Below the pieces are notes generated by a model, which worked only from the letters and a program-made list of their open reading frames with translations, had not been told where the DNA came from and ran no database searches. From UBA5336 sp038522375 (GTDB lineage Bacteria; Pseudomonadota; Alphaproteobacteria; Caulobacterales; Hyphomonadaceae): a DNA stretch of 9,358 bases. This document shows positions 1 through 7,378 of this stretch, piece by piece; positions within the stretch are counted from its first letter, which is position 1; the number at the start of each line of letters is the position of its first letter. The DNA lies in the NCBI GenBank assembly GCA_038522375.1, contig JBCBKE010000091.1:1-9358 (forward strand), read 5' to 3'. The translations under genes were made by a program, and so were the position numbers.

Positions 1-528
1 GGCCAGATAGATGCTGCCGCGAAGTTGTTCCTTGCCAGCGGTTTCGAAATCAAAGTCTTCGACTTGGCCTTTCGACATGATGATGAGGATTTCGCCGCGC
101 AAATCGTCTCGCGCCTTGATGACGCCCAATCTGGGGGCGCTGTCACCCTGGCGCCGCCGCCCGGGACGCCGAAGGCGTTGTCGCTGCGGATTGCCGGATA
201 TGATGGTCTCATCGCCCACCGTCTCCATGCCAATATTGTCGCCTATGCCTATGGCGTCCCTCATGTGGGATTGGGCTGGGACGCCAAGATGCCAGCCTTC
301 TTCGCCTCGGTTGATCGCAGTGCCTATGTCCTCGGCGGGTCCGACCAGACGCCCGGCACCATCGCCTCTGCGCTGGCTGATGCCCTTGAAAATCCGATTT
401 CCGATCAGGCCCGCGCCCAGGTGGCCGAGGCGGCCGATGCCGAGATCGCAGCCCTCGCCGAACGCCTGGGCCAAACCACAACGGGACCAGATAGCGCCGA
501 TGGTGCGCGGGCCTTGCATGATGCCTAG
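1..528 (+). CDS. Polysaccharide pyruvyl transferase family protein, C-terminal part (5' end outside window)
   Basis: The frame is open from the first base and ends at TAG 526-528, giving 175 visible residues; the start lies to the left of the window. The family transfers pyruvate (as a ketal) or related groups onto surface polysaccharides, using phosphoenolpyruvate, in the cytoplasm or at the membrane face. The diagnostic C-terminal block is visible: the HRLHAN segment at visible residues 73-78, then a YGVPHVGLGWD stretch (84-94) and K96 before an aromatic AFF. This matches the family pattern of an R-L-H-A motif followed by 'gvP.igl.yd.K...f'. The last ~55 residues are Ala/Glu/Asp-rich and probably helical. 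The next gene, 62 bp downstream on the same strand, is a polysaccharide polymerase/ligase-like protein, which supports a shared role in surface glycan synthesis. A CsaB-like or exopolysaccharide-type transferase cannot be told apart from this fragment. Confidence 0.8.
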   Translation, partial: GQIDAAAKLFLASGFEIKVFDLAFRHDDEDFAAQIVSRLDDAQSGGAVTLAPPPGTPKALSLRIAGYDGLIAHRLHANIVAYAYGVPHVGLGWDAKMPAFFASVDRSAYVLGGSDQTPGTIASALADALENPISDQARAQVAEAADAEIAALAERLGQTTTGPDSADGARALHDA

Positions 529-590
529 CGCGCGCTGTCTGCCCACGCCCCTGACCGCTTAGACCCAGGACCGCCGAAAGAGAAACGATT

Positions 591-2036
591 GTGGCGCCGA
601 CCGAAACGACCCTTCTGGCGATGATCCTCATCCTCATTCCGATGTGGCTGGGCCCCGAACGCGGGATATGGGCGCTCATGGTGTCGATCCCGCTTGGTGT
701 GGCGGCTGCGTTCAACCTTCCCGCCCTTGGAAACGCCTCTGTGATGGTTGCCGATTTCGTGGCCGCCGCCGTCGCAGGTCTTGTCCTGCTGCGGCTTCTG
801 GTTGTGGAGCGCGCCCTGGAAGCGCCCTTGCAGCCATTTGCCTGGTGGATCCTGGCGATGATCGTTTTCTGCGTCTTCATCACGGTTCTCGGGCCGAGGC
901 TCTACGAAAACCAGATCGAGGTTTTCACCATGGGGCAGACCAGAGACCAGGAATTCATCGTCCGCACGAAACTGGAACCCAACTCCAAGAATATCTCGCA
1001 ACTGTTCCGCTTCGGCATTTCCCTGTCGATCGGCCTTGCGATCATGATCGCCTCGCCACGCAAGATATCGCAGAGCTTCCTGCCAGCGGTGATCGCAATG
1101 ACGGCTGTTCACATGGTCTTGTCGCTCCTCGACTATGCGACCTTTGCGATTGGTCGGCCTGACCTGCTCGACGTCATTCGCAACGCCAACTATTCGGTGC
1201 TCTACAATCACCAGATCCAGGGGATGAAACGGATCATTGGCGGGTTTGCTGAAGCGGCAGCGGCGGGGAATTTCTCGCTGGGCCTGTTTGGGTTCTGGTT
1301 CATGTACTGGCTCCAGGGGGGGACATCGCGCTTCGGGCTCGCCTTTGCTGTCCTGACGTTCTTGACCGTTCTGGCATCGGGGTCTTCGGCAGCCTTTGTC
1401 GGACTGGCGCTCTTTCTCTCGATCGCGGGCACCAGCACCCTGTTTCAAGGGCACAGCAAACTCGTGACCCGGCGGAACTGGCTCTTGTTCACGGTCTTTG
1501 CGGCGCTGCCGACGCTGGCAGTCGGCATCTGGATCGTTGCGGCAACGAATGAGACATTCAGCGCGTATTTTGACCAACTCCTCTTTTCGAAACTGGAAAG
1601 CGATTCCGGGGTCGAGCGCATGGAGTGGAACATGCACGCCCTGGAAGCGGCGTTTGAGGCGAACCTGACGGGCCTGGGTCTCGGCAGTATCCGTTCATCC
1701 AACTTCATCATTGCCTGCCTCGCGACGCTGGGAGCCATCGGCTCGGCGATTTACCTTGGCTTGCTGACGACGCTGGCTGTCAGCCGTCCGATCGGTCCGC
1801 CAACCTCGGAGCGGGTCATCATCTCCCATGCCTGCCGCGGCGGCTGTCTCGCTCTGCTTTGCAAGGCAATCATCACCAAATCCTCGCCAGACCTTGAAGT
1901 GATCTTCTTCGTGTTCGCTGCGGCTGCTGTGCTGTTGCGCTGGCCGATCCGGGAAGCCGTGACGGCCGCGATCAAGGACCGGGGTGGATCATCGAACCGG
2001 TTCGGGCGGCGGCGCTCCCTTGCCTTTGGGCGTTGA
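591..2036 (+). CDS. Wzy/O-antigen ligase-like polytopic membrane protein
   Basis: A 481-residue integral membrane protein with about 11-12 hydrophobic segments (roughly residues 5-22, 25-42, 50-72, 82-100, 139-155, 161-180, 228-247, 250-280, 296-318, 371-396, 408-428, 435-450). It has a polar periplasmic-type loop at 101-137 and a larger one at 319-370. The layout, the RIIGGFAE...GNFSLG segment (214-231), the LASGSSAAFVGL helix start (261-272) and the VERMEWN...GLGLGS loop (341-366) fit the Wzy_C/O-antigen ligase family. That family joins undecaprenyl-linked glycan units or ligates them to an acceptor on the periplasmic face. The start is GTG at 591: an in-frame TGA at 552-554 limits extension, and a purine-rich AAAGAG lies about 8 nt upstream. 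The C-terminus is Arg-rich and cytoplasmic-looking (residues 463-481). It probably shares a transcript with the pyruvyl transferase-family gene 62 bp upstream. Whether it is a polymerase or a ligase cannot be decided. Confidence 0.8.
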   Translation: MAPTETTLLAMILILIPMWLGPERGIWALMVSIPLGVAAAFNLPALGNASVMVADFVAAAVAGLVLLRLLVVERALEAPLQPFAWWILAMIVFCVFITVLGPRLYENQIEVFTMGQTRDQEFIVRTKLEPNSKNISQLFRFGISLSIGLAIMIASPRKISQSFLPAVIAMTAVHMVLSLLDYATFAIGRPDLLDVIRNANYSVLYNHQIQGMKRIIGGFAEAAAAGNFSLGLFGFWFMYWLQGGTSRFGLAFAVLTFLTVLASGSSAAFVGLALFLSIAGTSTLFQGHSKLVTRRNWLLFTVFAALPTLAVGIWIVAATNETFSAYFDQLLFSKLESDSGVERMEWNMHALEAAFEANLTGLGLGSIRSSNFIIACLATLGAIGSAIYLGLLTTLAVSRPIGPPTSERVIISHACRGGCLALLCKAIITKSSPDLEVIFFVFAAAAVLLRWPIREAVTAAIKDRGGSSNRFGRRRSLAFGR

Positions 2037-2174
2037 GCGTTGTGGTGCCAATCGGGGCGCAGGTGCCGTCTCGCAAGGCACACTTCCTGCAACCCCCTAT
2101 CGCAACCTGAACGGATCGAAATCTTGCCTAACAGGCGAAAAAATGCGTCAAAACTCCCCTGGACGGTTACGCAA
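2037..2174. other. Intergenic gap, polysaccharide cluster to OmpA-like gene
   Basis: 138 bp without a convincing gene. A TTG at 2040 is in frame with the downstream gene, but the translated stretch has no signal-peptide character and the true start is at 2175. A weak stem GTGCC/GGCAC (2063-2067 with 2077-2081, 9-nt loop) has no T tract. GGTGCC occurs twice (2044-2049, 2062-2067). No promoter with both elements is recognisable. Confidence 0.5.
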
Positions 2175-2630
2175 ATGTTGAAACTTATCAAATCCACAGC
2201 CCTCAGCCTGACGGTTGCCCTTGCCCTGGGCTGGCAAGGTGTATCGGCCAGCCTCGTCCTGCCCGGCGACGAGGCGGAGGCGGCGCGGAGCGAGCTGTCC
2301 GATGGCGATCCAAGCTGCCCGTCCAGCACGCTTGATATCTATTTCCCGGCCTTTGAAAGCGATGTGTCGGAGGAAGCGGCGGCGATGCTGATGCGGGTGG
2401 CGCTGCTCTATCTCCGCTGCGATGTGGACCGGATCGAGGTGAGCGGATTGGCGGTCTCCAGTGTGGCGCCGGATTCGACGCGGGACATCGCGGCGGCGCG
2501 GGGCGAGAGTGTTGCAGGCCTGCTGCGCGTGTTTTTCCTCGGGCGGGCGGATGTCGTCGTTGGCATTGAGGAAACCGATACCGCGTTCGGACCCGAAACG
2601 CGTCGCGCGAAGGTCAGGCTGCTGACTTGA
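2175..2630 (+). CDS. Small secreted protein with a degenerate OmpA-like domain
   Basis: 151 residues from ATG 2175, preceded by GGACGG about 8 nt upstream. Residues 1-25 form a signal peptide: K3 and K6, a hydrophobic core at about 8-19, and a likely signal peptidase I cleavage after GVSA (residue 25). There is no lipobox, so the mature protein is probably periplasmic. Residues 52-149 follow the OmpA C-terminal fold pattern: a beta strand LDIYFPAF, helix SEEAAAMLMRVALLYL, strand RIEVSGLAV, helix AAARGESVAGLLRVF, strand VVVGIEETD, then ETRRAKVRLL. In OmpA domains an Asp and an Arg 15 residues later bind diaminopimelate of peptidoglycan. Here R109 is kept, but the Asp position is V94 and the usual N..LS before the Arg is replaced by T102, I105 and A106. 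Peptidoglycan binding may therefore be lost or altered. C48 and C82 could form a disulfide. The domain assignment is by eye; the protein could be called hypothetical. Confidence 0.6.
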   Translation: MLKLIKSTALSLTVALALGWQGVSASLVLPGDEAEAARSELSDGDPSCPSSTLDIYFPAFESDVSEEAAAMLMRVALLYLRCDVDRIEVSGLAVSSVAPDSTRDIAAARGESVAGLLRVFFLGRADVVVGIEETDTAFGPETRRAKVRLLT

Positions 2631-2638
2631 TGGCAGGG

Positions 2639-2653
2639 AGGGGCGGCGCCCCT
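2639..2653. terminator. GC-rich hairpin between convergent genes
   Basis: A perfect 6-bp stem AGGGGC/GCCCCT with a 3-nt loop sits in the 21-bp gap between the + strand OmpA-like gene (stop at 2628-2630) and the - strand 131-residue gene, overlapping the latter's stop codon. There is no T tract on either strand, so it is not a canonical intrinsic terminator. It could protect the 3' ends or slow converging polymerases. Confidence 0.35.
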
Positions 2654-3047
2654 ACCATTCCATCCCCATCTGCTTTTTCATCCAGTCCGAAAACGTGGCA
2701 GGTTTTTCGAGCGACTTCGGATCGAGGGTGCCGTAGGCCAGAAGCGGGCCGTCCTTGGTTTCCAATCGGACACCGCCAACCCGCTCATCACTCCAGTCAT
2801 TTTCGCGCGGATCAATGATGAACATGACCTGCTCGCCACCAGAGCCATCGGGCGCCCTGCCGAAAACGAGGCCGTAAACCTTCTCTCGCCCCCAGAGGCC
2901 GGAACTATGGGCCTGGCGCTTGCCGTTCAGCAGCACCGCATCCCAGAAGAGCGTGCGGCGCCACTGCAGGACATGCATCTGGCCGTTGATCAGGATCTTG
3001 ATGTCGATCTCGCTGCGCGTGAGGCGAACAATGTCGGCGTGCATCAT
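2652..3047 (-). CDS. Hypothetical protein, 131 residues, cytoplasmic
   Basis: I do not recognise this protein. It has no signal peptide, membrane segment or cysteine. It is rich in alternating hydrophobic and polar stretches suggesting beta sheet: IDIKILINGQMHVLQW (residues 14-29), TLFWDAVLLNG (32-42), KVYGLVFG (56-63), QVMFIIDP (73-80), VGGVRLET (90-97). Aromatic and charged turns lie between them, and an SDWMKKQMGMEW tail ends the chain. This suggests a small beta-sandwich or barrel. The start is the first of two consecutive ATG codons (3047, alternative 3044), with AGGGA about 7 nt upstream of the first. A good promoter lies directly upstream, so it can be transcribed independently of the leftward genes before it. 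It converges with the OmpA-like gene. Function unknown. Confidence 0.7.
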   Translation of the reverse strand: MMHADIVRLTRSEIDIKILINGQMHVLQWRRTLFWDAVLLNGKRQAHSSGLWGREKVYGLVFGRAPDGSGGEQVMFIIDPRENDWSDERVGGVRLETKDGPLLAYGTLDPKSLEKPATFSDWMKKQMGMEW

Positions 3048-3072
3048 CTCTCGTCCCTATTTTTATTGATTA

Positions 3073-3101
3073 ACAATAAGATTGACCATTGGCCACGTCA
3101 A
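3073..3101 (-). promoter_or_regulatory. Promoter of the 131-residue gene
   Basis: On the - strand a TTGACG -35 element (3101-3096) is separated by exactly 17 bp from a TATTGT -10 element (3078-3073), in an AT-rich island (about 3055-3085) that stands out from the surrounding GC-rich DNA. The predicted transcript start is near 3066, giving a 5' UTR of about 20 nt ending in an AGGGA ribosome site. The -35 overlaps the TGA stop codon of the upstream 224-residue gene (3100-3098). Confidence 0.55.
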
Positions 3102-3772
3102 GGGTTTACGCCCTTTGGAGGGGCGCTCGATGGATTCGGCTCGGCATGAATTGAGATGGGAACAGGCACGGGCGGCGGATCGGACAGATCCCTGATCCGG
3201 GCCGGCGGCGTGTCGGGGTTGAAGGGCAAGGCCCGACGAGCACGCTTCGCCGTGGCCACGGAAGGATCTCCCCGCCGGCGGCGGAGGATACGGGCCAGGC
3301 GGCGAATGGCGTTGGATGGATTTTCCACGGTCATCACCAGGGCGACATAGCGGGTCCACTCGCGGTGTGTGGGCAGCTGGAGCAGGCCGTAGGGATCGGA
3401 GGGTGTGGGGCGTGGCTTGGCGGCACGGTCCCGATGAGCGCTTGGCGGGGTCTCGTGGAGCCGGAAGCGAGGGAGCGCCTGGCTGTCGGCCTTAGCCTTG
3501 GCGGGCGGTACGCTCGTATCGGTTATCGCCGGGCTGGGCCGTAGGGGCGGCAGGGCCGACACCGCAGCGTCCGCGGCCAGCAGGAGCGCGCGGCGGAGGG
3601 TGTGTTCGATATGGCGCAGGGCGCTGCGGATCCGCTGCCGCAAGCGGAGGAAGACGGGCGCACCATCAGGCGCACAGGGCGCGATCAGCACGGCCAGCGC
3701 CTCGATGAGCGCCGCCAGCATGGGCCACGCTGGCGCAAGCAGAGGATCATCGAGGGGGTGGGGCCGGGTCAT
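3098..3772 (-). CDS. Hypothetical protein, 224 residues, Pro/Arg-rich with a conserved-looking core
   Basis: Function not recognised. Residues 11-33 form a moderately hydrophobic stretch (LLAPAWPMLAALIEALAVLI) followed by an Arg-rich amphipathic helix (RLRQRIRSALRHIEHTLRRALLLA, roughly 43-66). Residues 73-125 are Pro/Ala-rich and probably disordered, containing a PRFRLHETPP segment (101-110). Residues 126-166 form a compact core (DPYGLLQLPTHREW, then YVALVMTVENPSNAIRRLARIL) ending in a run of arginines (RRRR, 164-167). The last ~35 residues are again Pro-rich. The overall charge is strongly basic. The start at 3772 is supported by a GGGGGGAA run about 10 nt upstream. It lies 60 bp after the prolyl oligopeptidase gene on the same strand, so co-transcription is likely. 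The basic core could contact nucleic acid or membrane lipid, but that is a guess. Confidence 0.65.
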   Translation of the reverse strand: MTRPHPLDDPLLAPAWPMLAALIEALAVLIAPCAPDGAPVFLRLRQRIRSALRHIEHTLRRALLLAADAAVSALPPLRPSPAITDTSVPPAKAKADSQALPRFRLHETPPSAHRDRAAKPRPTPSDPYGLLQLPTHREWTRYVALVMTVENPSNAIRRLARILRRRRGDPSVATAKRARRALPFNPDTPPARIRDLSDPPPVPVPISIHAEPNPSSAPPKGVNP

Positions 3773-3832
3773 GCCGACCAGTTTCCCCCCGCGGGAAGCC
3801 GGTCGGATAAGTTTCAGGATAGGGGCCGCCCG

Positions 3833-6043
3833 TTACTCAGGGGCGTCCATCAATTGGCGGGCGAGGTAGGTGTATTGGAGGGCGGTGCGCTTGGCGAGTT
3901 CGGTCTGGTTCGCCGCTGCCGAATGGCCGCCATCGATGTTCTCGTAGTAGAGGAAAGGCAGGCCTGCATCCTCGAACAGTTTCGCCATCTTCCGGGCATG
4001 GCCCGGGTGGACCCGGTCGTCCTTGGTTGACGTCACGAAGAAGGGCGTCGGATAGGGCTTGGCCGGATCGAAATTGTGATAGGGCGAAATTGTCTCGAGG
4101 AAGGCCCGCTCTTCGGGGATGTCGGGGGAGCCGTACTCATCGACCCAGGACGCGCCGGCGAGCAGCTTGTGGTAGCGCAGCATATCGAGCAGGGGCACAG
4201 CCACGATGGAAGCGTTCCAGAGCTCTGGCCGCTGGTTCAGCATCACACCCATGAGCAAGCCACCATTGGACCCGCCGAAGATGCCGAGGGTTTCGGGCGT
4301 CGCCAGGCCATCGGCGATCACGTCTTCGCCGACGGCGATGAAGTCGTCATAGATGCGCTGGCGATTGGTCTTGAGGCCAGCCTGGTGCCAGGAGGGGCCG
4401 AACTCGCCGCCGCCTCGGATGTTGGCGAGGACGTAAGCGCCGCCCTGCTCCAGCCAGAGCTTGCCGATGGTGCCGGAATAGGATGGCCGCATGGAGATGT
4501 CGAAACCGCCATAGCCATAGAGCAAGGTAGGGACCGGGCCATCGGTCTCCAGCGCGGCCTTCCGAACGACGAAATAGGGGATCTGGGTGCCATCGGTCGA
4601 GGTGGCGAACTTCTGCTCGACGGTCATGCCATCGCTGTCAAATTTCGCCGGCAGGCTCTTGAGCGTGGTGATGCCCCCGTCGCCGGGCGCGTATTCGAGC
4701 AGGGAGTCCGGCGTGAGGAAGCCCTCGTAATTCAGGAAGATCGCCTCTTCCCGCGGGTTTGCGAAGGCGATGCCGACCTGGCCCTGTCCGGGCAGGTTCA
4801 CATCGGCGATCACCCATGTCCCCTCGGCGTGGTGCAGGCTGAGCACGCGGGAAGCGACATTGTCGTTGATCGACAGGAGCGCGCGGGACTTGGCGATGGC
4901 GACACCGTTGACCGCCTGGGTCTCTGACGGGCTGAAGACCAGGCTCACCTCCGGCAGGGCGCGGGTGTCGAGGAAATCAGCGATGGGGAAGGAGACGAGG
5001 TCGCCAGAGGCAAAGCGGTCCCAATCCTGTTCGAGTTTGACCAGGAGCTGGCCATCGAAAAGGCCCTGGATCTCAGCCCTGGGCGGAAGCGGCATCCTGA
5101 CGGGCGCCTCCCCGACCTCCGGGATCCACCAGTAGGTGCGGGTGAAGAAGGTGTCGGATTCCTGCACCATGGTCAGAATGGTGCCGTCGCCAAGTTCCAG
5201 TGAGATGGGCCAGACGGCAACATCGGTCTTGTCGCCGGCATAGACGGTTTCGGCATCATCAAGGGTGGTGCCCCGGCGCCAGATCCTCACTTCGGATGGA
5301 TACCCGGATTCCGTGAGGGTGGTGCCGTCGCCGCCCCAATCGGTGCCGATGAGCAGGGTGTCGGGGTCGAGCCAGGCCGTGGCCTGCTTGGCCTCGAAGG
5401 TTTCGAACCCGCCATCGACAAAGGTCCTAGTATCAAGATCGAATTCGCGCTCGACAACGGCATCCTTGCCGCCATCGGACAAGGACACCATGCAGCGTGT
5501 CTTGTCGCCATCCATGGGGCGGAAGCAATCCACGCCCTTGAACACCCAGTTTGCGTCCTCTGCCGCGGCGAGGGCGTCGAAATCGAGCACGGTTTCCCAA
5601 TCGGGGTCACTGGTGCGGTAGCTGTCGAGCGGGGTACGCCGCCAGAGGCCGCGAACATGGGTTTCATCCTGCCAGAAATTATAGACCATCCCATCGCGGA
5701 CGCTGCCGTAAGGAATGCGGGCATCGGACGTGGCGATGGCGAGGGCTTCGGCTTCGAACGGGGCGTAGCGCGGGTCGGCCTGGAGGATCGCCAGGGATCG
5801 TTCGTTCTGGGCGCGGACCCAGACGAGGGCATCGTCGCCTTCGACCGCTTCCAGCCAAAGGTAGGGATCGGTGTCTGTCATTTCGGTGTCCGGTGCGGCC
5901 TCGGGTGTTTCCGCGGCCATGGCTGGTTCTGCGGCGGGGTCGGCGTCTGCCAGCGCTTCAACGCCCGGTGCGGGGCCATTGGCAGTGCAACTGGCGAGGA
6001 TGGCGGCGGCGGAGATGGCTGACAGCCAGCGGAAGGTGCCCAT
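3833..6043 (-). CDS. Prolyl oligopeptidase family (S9A) serine peptidase, lipoprotein type
   Basis: 736 residues, near the usual ~700 of S9A enzymes plus an export region. Residues 1-19 are a lipoprotein signal: F4R5W6, a hydrophobic core and a lipobox LASC with C19 as the predicted lipidated residue. An Ala/Pro/Glu/Asp-rich tether follows (20-57). The beta-propeller domain starts around DPYLWLE (59-65) and extends to about 460. The C-terminal alpha/beta-hydrolase domain begins near 475 and contains YGYGGF (509-514), NIRGGGEFG (541-549) and the nucleophile elbow GGSNGG with S592. By analogy with porcine prolyl oligopeptidase the triad is completed by D675 (in TKDDRV, with R677 as the substrate-binding Arg) and H707 (in DGGHSAA). 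All catalytic residues are present, so it is probably an active peptidase cleaving short Pro-containing peptides in the periplasm. The start ATG 6043 has only a weak GAG upstream. It lies 74 bp downstream of the hisN-like gene and may be co-transcribed with it. Confidence 0.93.
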   Translation of the reverse strand: MGTFRWLSAISAAAILASCTANGPAPGVEALADADPAAEPAMAAETPEAAPDTEMTDTDPYLWLEAVEGDDALVWVRAQNERSLAILQADPRYAPFEAEALAIATSDARIPYGSVRDGMVYNFWQDETHVRGLWRRTPLDSYRTSDPDWETVLDFDALAAAEDANWVFKGVDCFRPMDGDKTRCMVSLSDGGKDAVVEREFDLDTRTFVDGGFETFEAKQATAWLDPDTLLIGTDWGGDGTTLTESGYPSEVRIWRRGTTLDDAETVYAGDKTDVAVWPISLELGDGTILTMVQESDTFFTRTYWWIPEVGEAPVRMPLPPRAEIQGLFDGQLLVKLEQDWDRFASGDLVSFPIADFLDTRALPEVSLVFSPSETQAVNGVAIAKSRALLSINDNVASRVLSLHHAEGTWVIADVNLPGQGQVGIAFANPREEAIFLNYEGFLTPDSLLEYAPGDGGITTLKSLPAKFDSDGMTVEQKFATSTDGTQIPYFVVRKAALETDGPVPTLLYGYGGFDISMRPSYSGTIGKLWLEQGGAYVLANIRGGGEFGPSWHQAGLKTNRQRIYDDFIAVGEDVIADGLATPETLGIFGGSNGGLLMGVMLNQRPELWNASIVAVPLLDMLRYHKLLAGASWVDEYGSPDIPEERAFLETISPYHNFDPAKPYPTPFFVTSTKDDRVHPGHARKMAKLFEDAGLPFLYYENIDGGHSAAANQTELAKRTALQYTYLARQLMDAPE

Positions 6044-6117
6044 TGATGTATCTCATGTTGCGAAATCGTGACCGCCTTTGTTGACCACCGCGGGGGCGAT
6101 GGCAAGGCGCGCGCCTG

Positions 6118-6930
6118 TCACGCGGCAGACCGTTTGAGCGCCAGGAGGGCCTGGTCCATCACCGGCCGGGACGCGGCGCAGACAAGCTGTCCGCCGGGCC
6201 CGTTCAGTGTGGCAGGTTGGCCGCGCCAGTCCAGGGCGAGACCGCCGGCGCCCCGCACCACCGGGATGAGGGCGGCCATGTCCCAGGATTTCAGGCCGCT
6301 TTCGGCCACCAGATCCATCGTGCCAGCGGCGAGCCGGGCGTAGGCATAGGCGTCCAGCCCGTAGCGGACGAGCCGGGCGGTGTGGCGGAGATGGGTCCAC
6401 GCGCCTTCCTCGGCGGGGGTGAAGATGAAAGGGTCTGTGGTGGCGATAACGGCCTCGCGCAGGTCGCGGCACGCCGACACTCCGATCGCACCGTCGCCGC
6501 TGCCGTTCTCAAGGGCTGCACCACCGGGCCAGCCGAGATAGGTTTCGCCGAGGAACGGCTGGGCGATGCACCCGAAAACCGGTGTGCCGGTGCGGTCAGC
6601 CAGGCCAATCAGCGTTGCCCAACTGGTGAGGCCGGCCACGAAGGCGCGGGTGCCGTCCACCGGATCCAGGTACCAGGTCCAGCCACTGGACCCCGGTGCC
6701 GCAGGATACTCCTCACCGATGATCGCGTCTTCAGGGGCCTGCTCGGCAAGAATGGCGCGCATGGCCCGCTCGCCCGCCCGGTCGGCTTCGGTGACCGGAT
6801 CGAACGCGCCGGGGCCCTTGTCATCGATGACTGTGCCAGCCCTGAAATGGGGAAGAATCGCAGATGCGGCAGCCCCAGCGAGCTGCCGCATCAAGGCGAC
6901 CGTATCGTCGATGTTGCGCATGTCAGTCAT
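6118..6930 (-). CDS. hisN: Inositol-monophosphatase family enzyme, probable histidinol-phosphatase (HisN type)
   Basis: 270 residues with every metal-site motif of the IMPase superfamily: DPVTEAD (44-50), GEE (72-74), the LDPVDGTRAF block with D89, D92, G93 and T94 (88-97), and WDMAA (216-220). Enzymes of this family hydrolyse phosphate monoesters with Mg2+ in the cytoplasm. The segment YGLDAYAYARLAAGTMDLV and the neighbourhood fit the HisN branch that dephosphorylates L-histidinol phosphate in histidine synthesis. In alphaproteobacteria this gene commonly lies near N-formylglutamate amidohydrolase and cpdR, as here. Inositol-1-phosphate or another substrate is not excluded. ATG 6930 is used; ATG 6921 (residue 4) is an alternative, and neither has a strong ribosome site. 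The 30-bp gap after the XRE gene suggests a common transcript. Confidence 0.88.
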   Translation of the reverse strand: MTDMRNIDDTVALMRQLAGAAASAILPHFRAGTVIDDKGPGAFDPVTEADRAGERAMRAILAEQAPEDAIIGEEYPAAPGSSGWTWYLDPVDGTRAFVAGLTSWATLIGLADRTGTPVFGCIAQPFLGETYLGWPGGAALENGSGDGAIGVSACRDLREAVIATTDPFIFTPAEEGAWTHLRHTARLVRYGLDAYAYARLAAGTMDLVAESGLKSWDMAALIPVVRGAGGLALDWRGQPATLNGPGGQLVCAASRPVMDQALLALKRSAA

Positions 6931-6960
6931 GCCCCAAGGGGACCGACAGCGGCGATTACG

Positions 6961-7371
6961 TCAAGCCGCGCCGTCCTTGGCCGCATCCACCGCGTCGCTT
7001 TCAAGGGCCTTTGCAAGCTCGAGCAGGCGCTTGCGGGGACGCTCGCTCAGCCGGTAGTAGGCGCGAACCAGTTCCAGGGTCTCTTTCTGGGAGAGGATGT
7101 CGCCCTCAAGGCGCTCGGCATCGTTGGCAACGGTCACCATGGCGTCCGATGGCGCGAGGCCGTCGAAGAAGTACTGGACCGACACGTTCAGGGCCTTGGA
7201 AAGGTCGAACAGGCGGGACGAGGTGATGCGGTTGGCGCCACACTCATACTTCTGGATCTGTTGGAAACGAACACCGACCTGGCCGGCGAGATCCTGTTGG
7301 GTCATGCCGAGCAAGCGGCGGCGGCGACGCAGGCGTTTGCCCACGTGGAGGTCAATATCGTCAGCCATCAT
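6961..7371 (-). CDS. XRE-family transcriptional regulator (PraR-like)
   Basis: 136 residues. An HTH_3/Cro-CI domain spans about 10-70: GKRLRRRRRLLGMTQQDLA, then the recognition helix VGVRFQQIQKYECGANRIT, then SSRLFDLSKALNVSVQYFFDGL. The 'RFQQIQKYECGANRI' recognition region and the YFFDGL end are typical of a widespread alphaproteobacterial XRE group that includes PraR. A linker (72-92) and a C-terminal amphipathic helix pair (93-124, ELVRAYYRLSERPRKRLLELAKAL) probably mediate dimerisation. The protein is a cytoplasmic DNA-binding regulator; its targets are unknown. An upstream in-frame ATG (7452) would add 27 residues of low-complexity, non-domain sequence. GGAG just before 7371 argues for the short form; the second ATG at 7368 is equally possible. 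It heads a leftward group with the hisN-like gene. Its upstream region holds direct and inverted repeats that could be its own operators. Confidence 0.9.
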   Translation of the reverse strand: MMADDIDLHVGKRLRRRRRLLGMTQQDLAGQVGVRFQQIQKYECGANRITSSRLFDLSKALNVSVQYFFDGLAPSDAMVTVANDAERLEGDILSQKETLELVRAYYRLSERPRKRLLELAKALESDAVDAAKDGAA

Positions 7372-7374
7372 ATA

Positions 7375-7378
7375 CTCC
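7375..7378 (-). promoter_or_regulatory. Ribosome-binding site that fixes the XRE start
   Basis: GGAG on the - strand lies 3 nt before ATG 7371 and 6 nt before ATG 7368, and there is no comparable site before the far upstream ATG at 7452. This favours 7368 or 7371 as the translation start. Confidence 0.6.

Noticed and set aside
525..1637. 370-codon open frame on the - strand over the Wzy-like gene
   Set aside because: The translation is Arg/Gln/Pro-rich with no motif, while the + strand encodes a regular membrane protein.
2063..2081. GTGCC/GGCAC hairpin after the Wzy-like gene as a terminator
   Set aside because: The stem is only 5 bp, the loop is 9 nt and there is no T tract.
2040..2174. 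TTG start that would extend the OmpA-like protein by 45 residues
   Set aside because: It would bury the signal peptide inside the protein, and the ATG at 2175 has a better ribosome site.
4076..4927. 283-codon open frame on the + strand inside the prolyl oligopeptidase gene
   Set aside because: Antisense to a catalytic domain with an intact triad; no recognisable family features.
6931..6960. CCCCAAGGGG near-palindrome between the XRE and hisN-like genes as an operator
   Set aside because: Only 4-bp arms in a GC-rich 30-bp gap; chance is likely.
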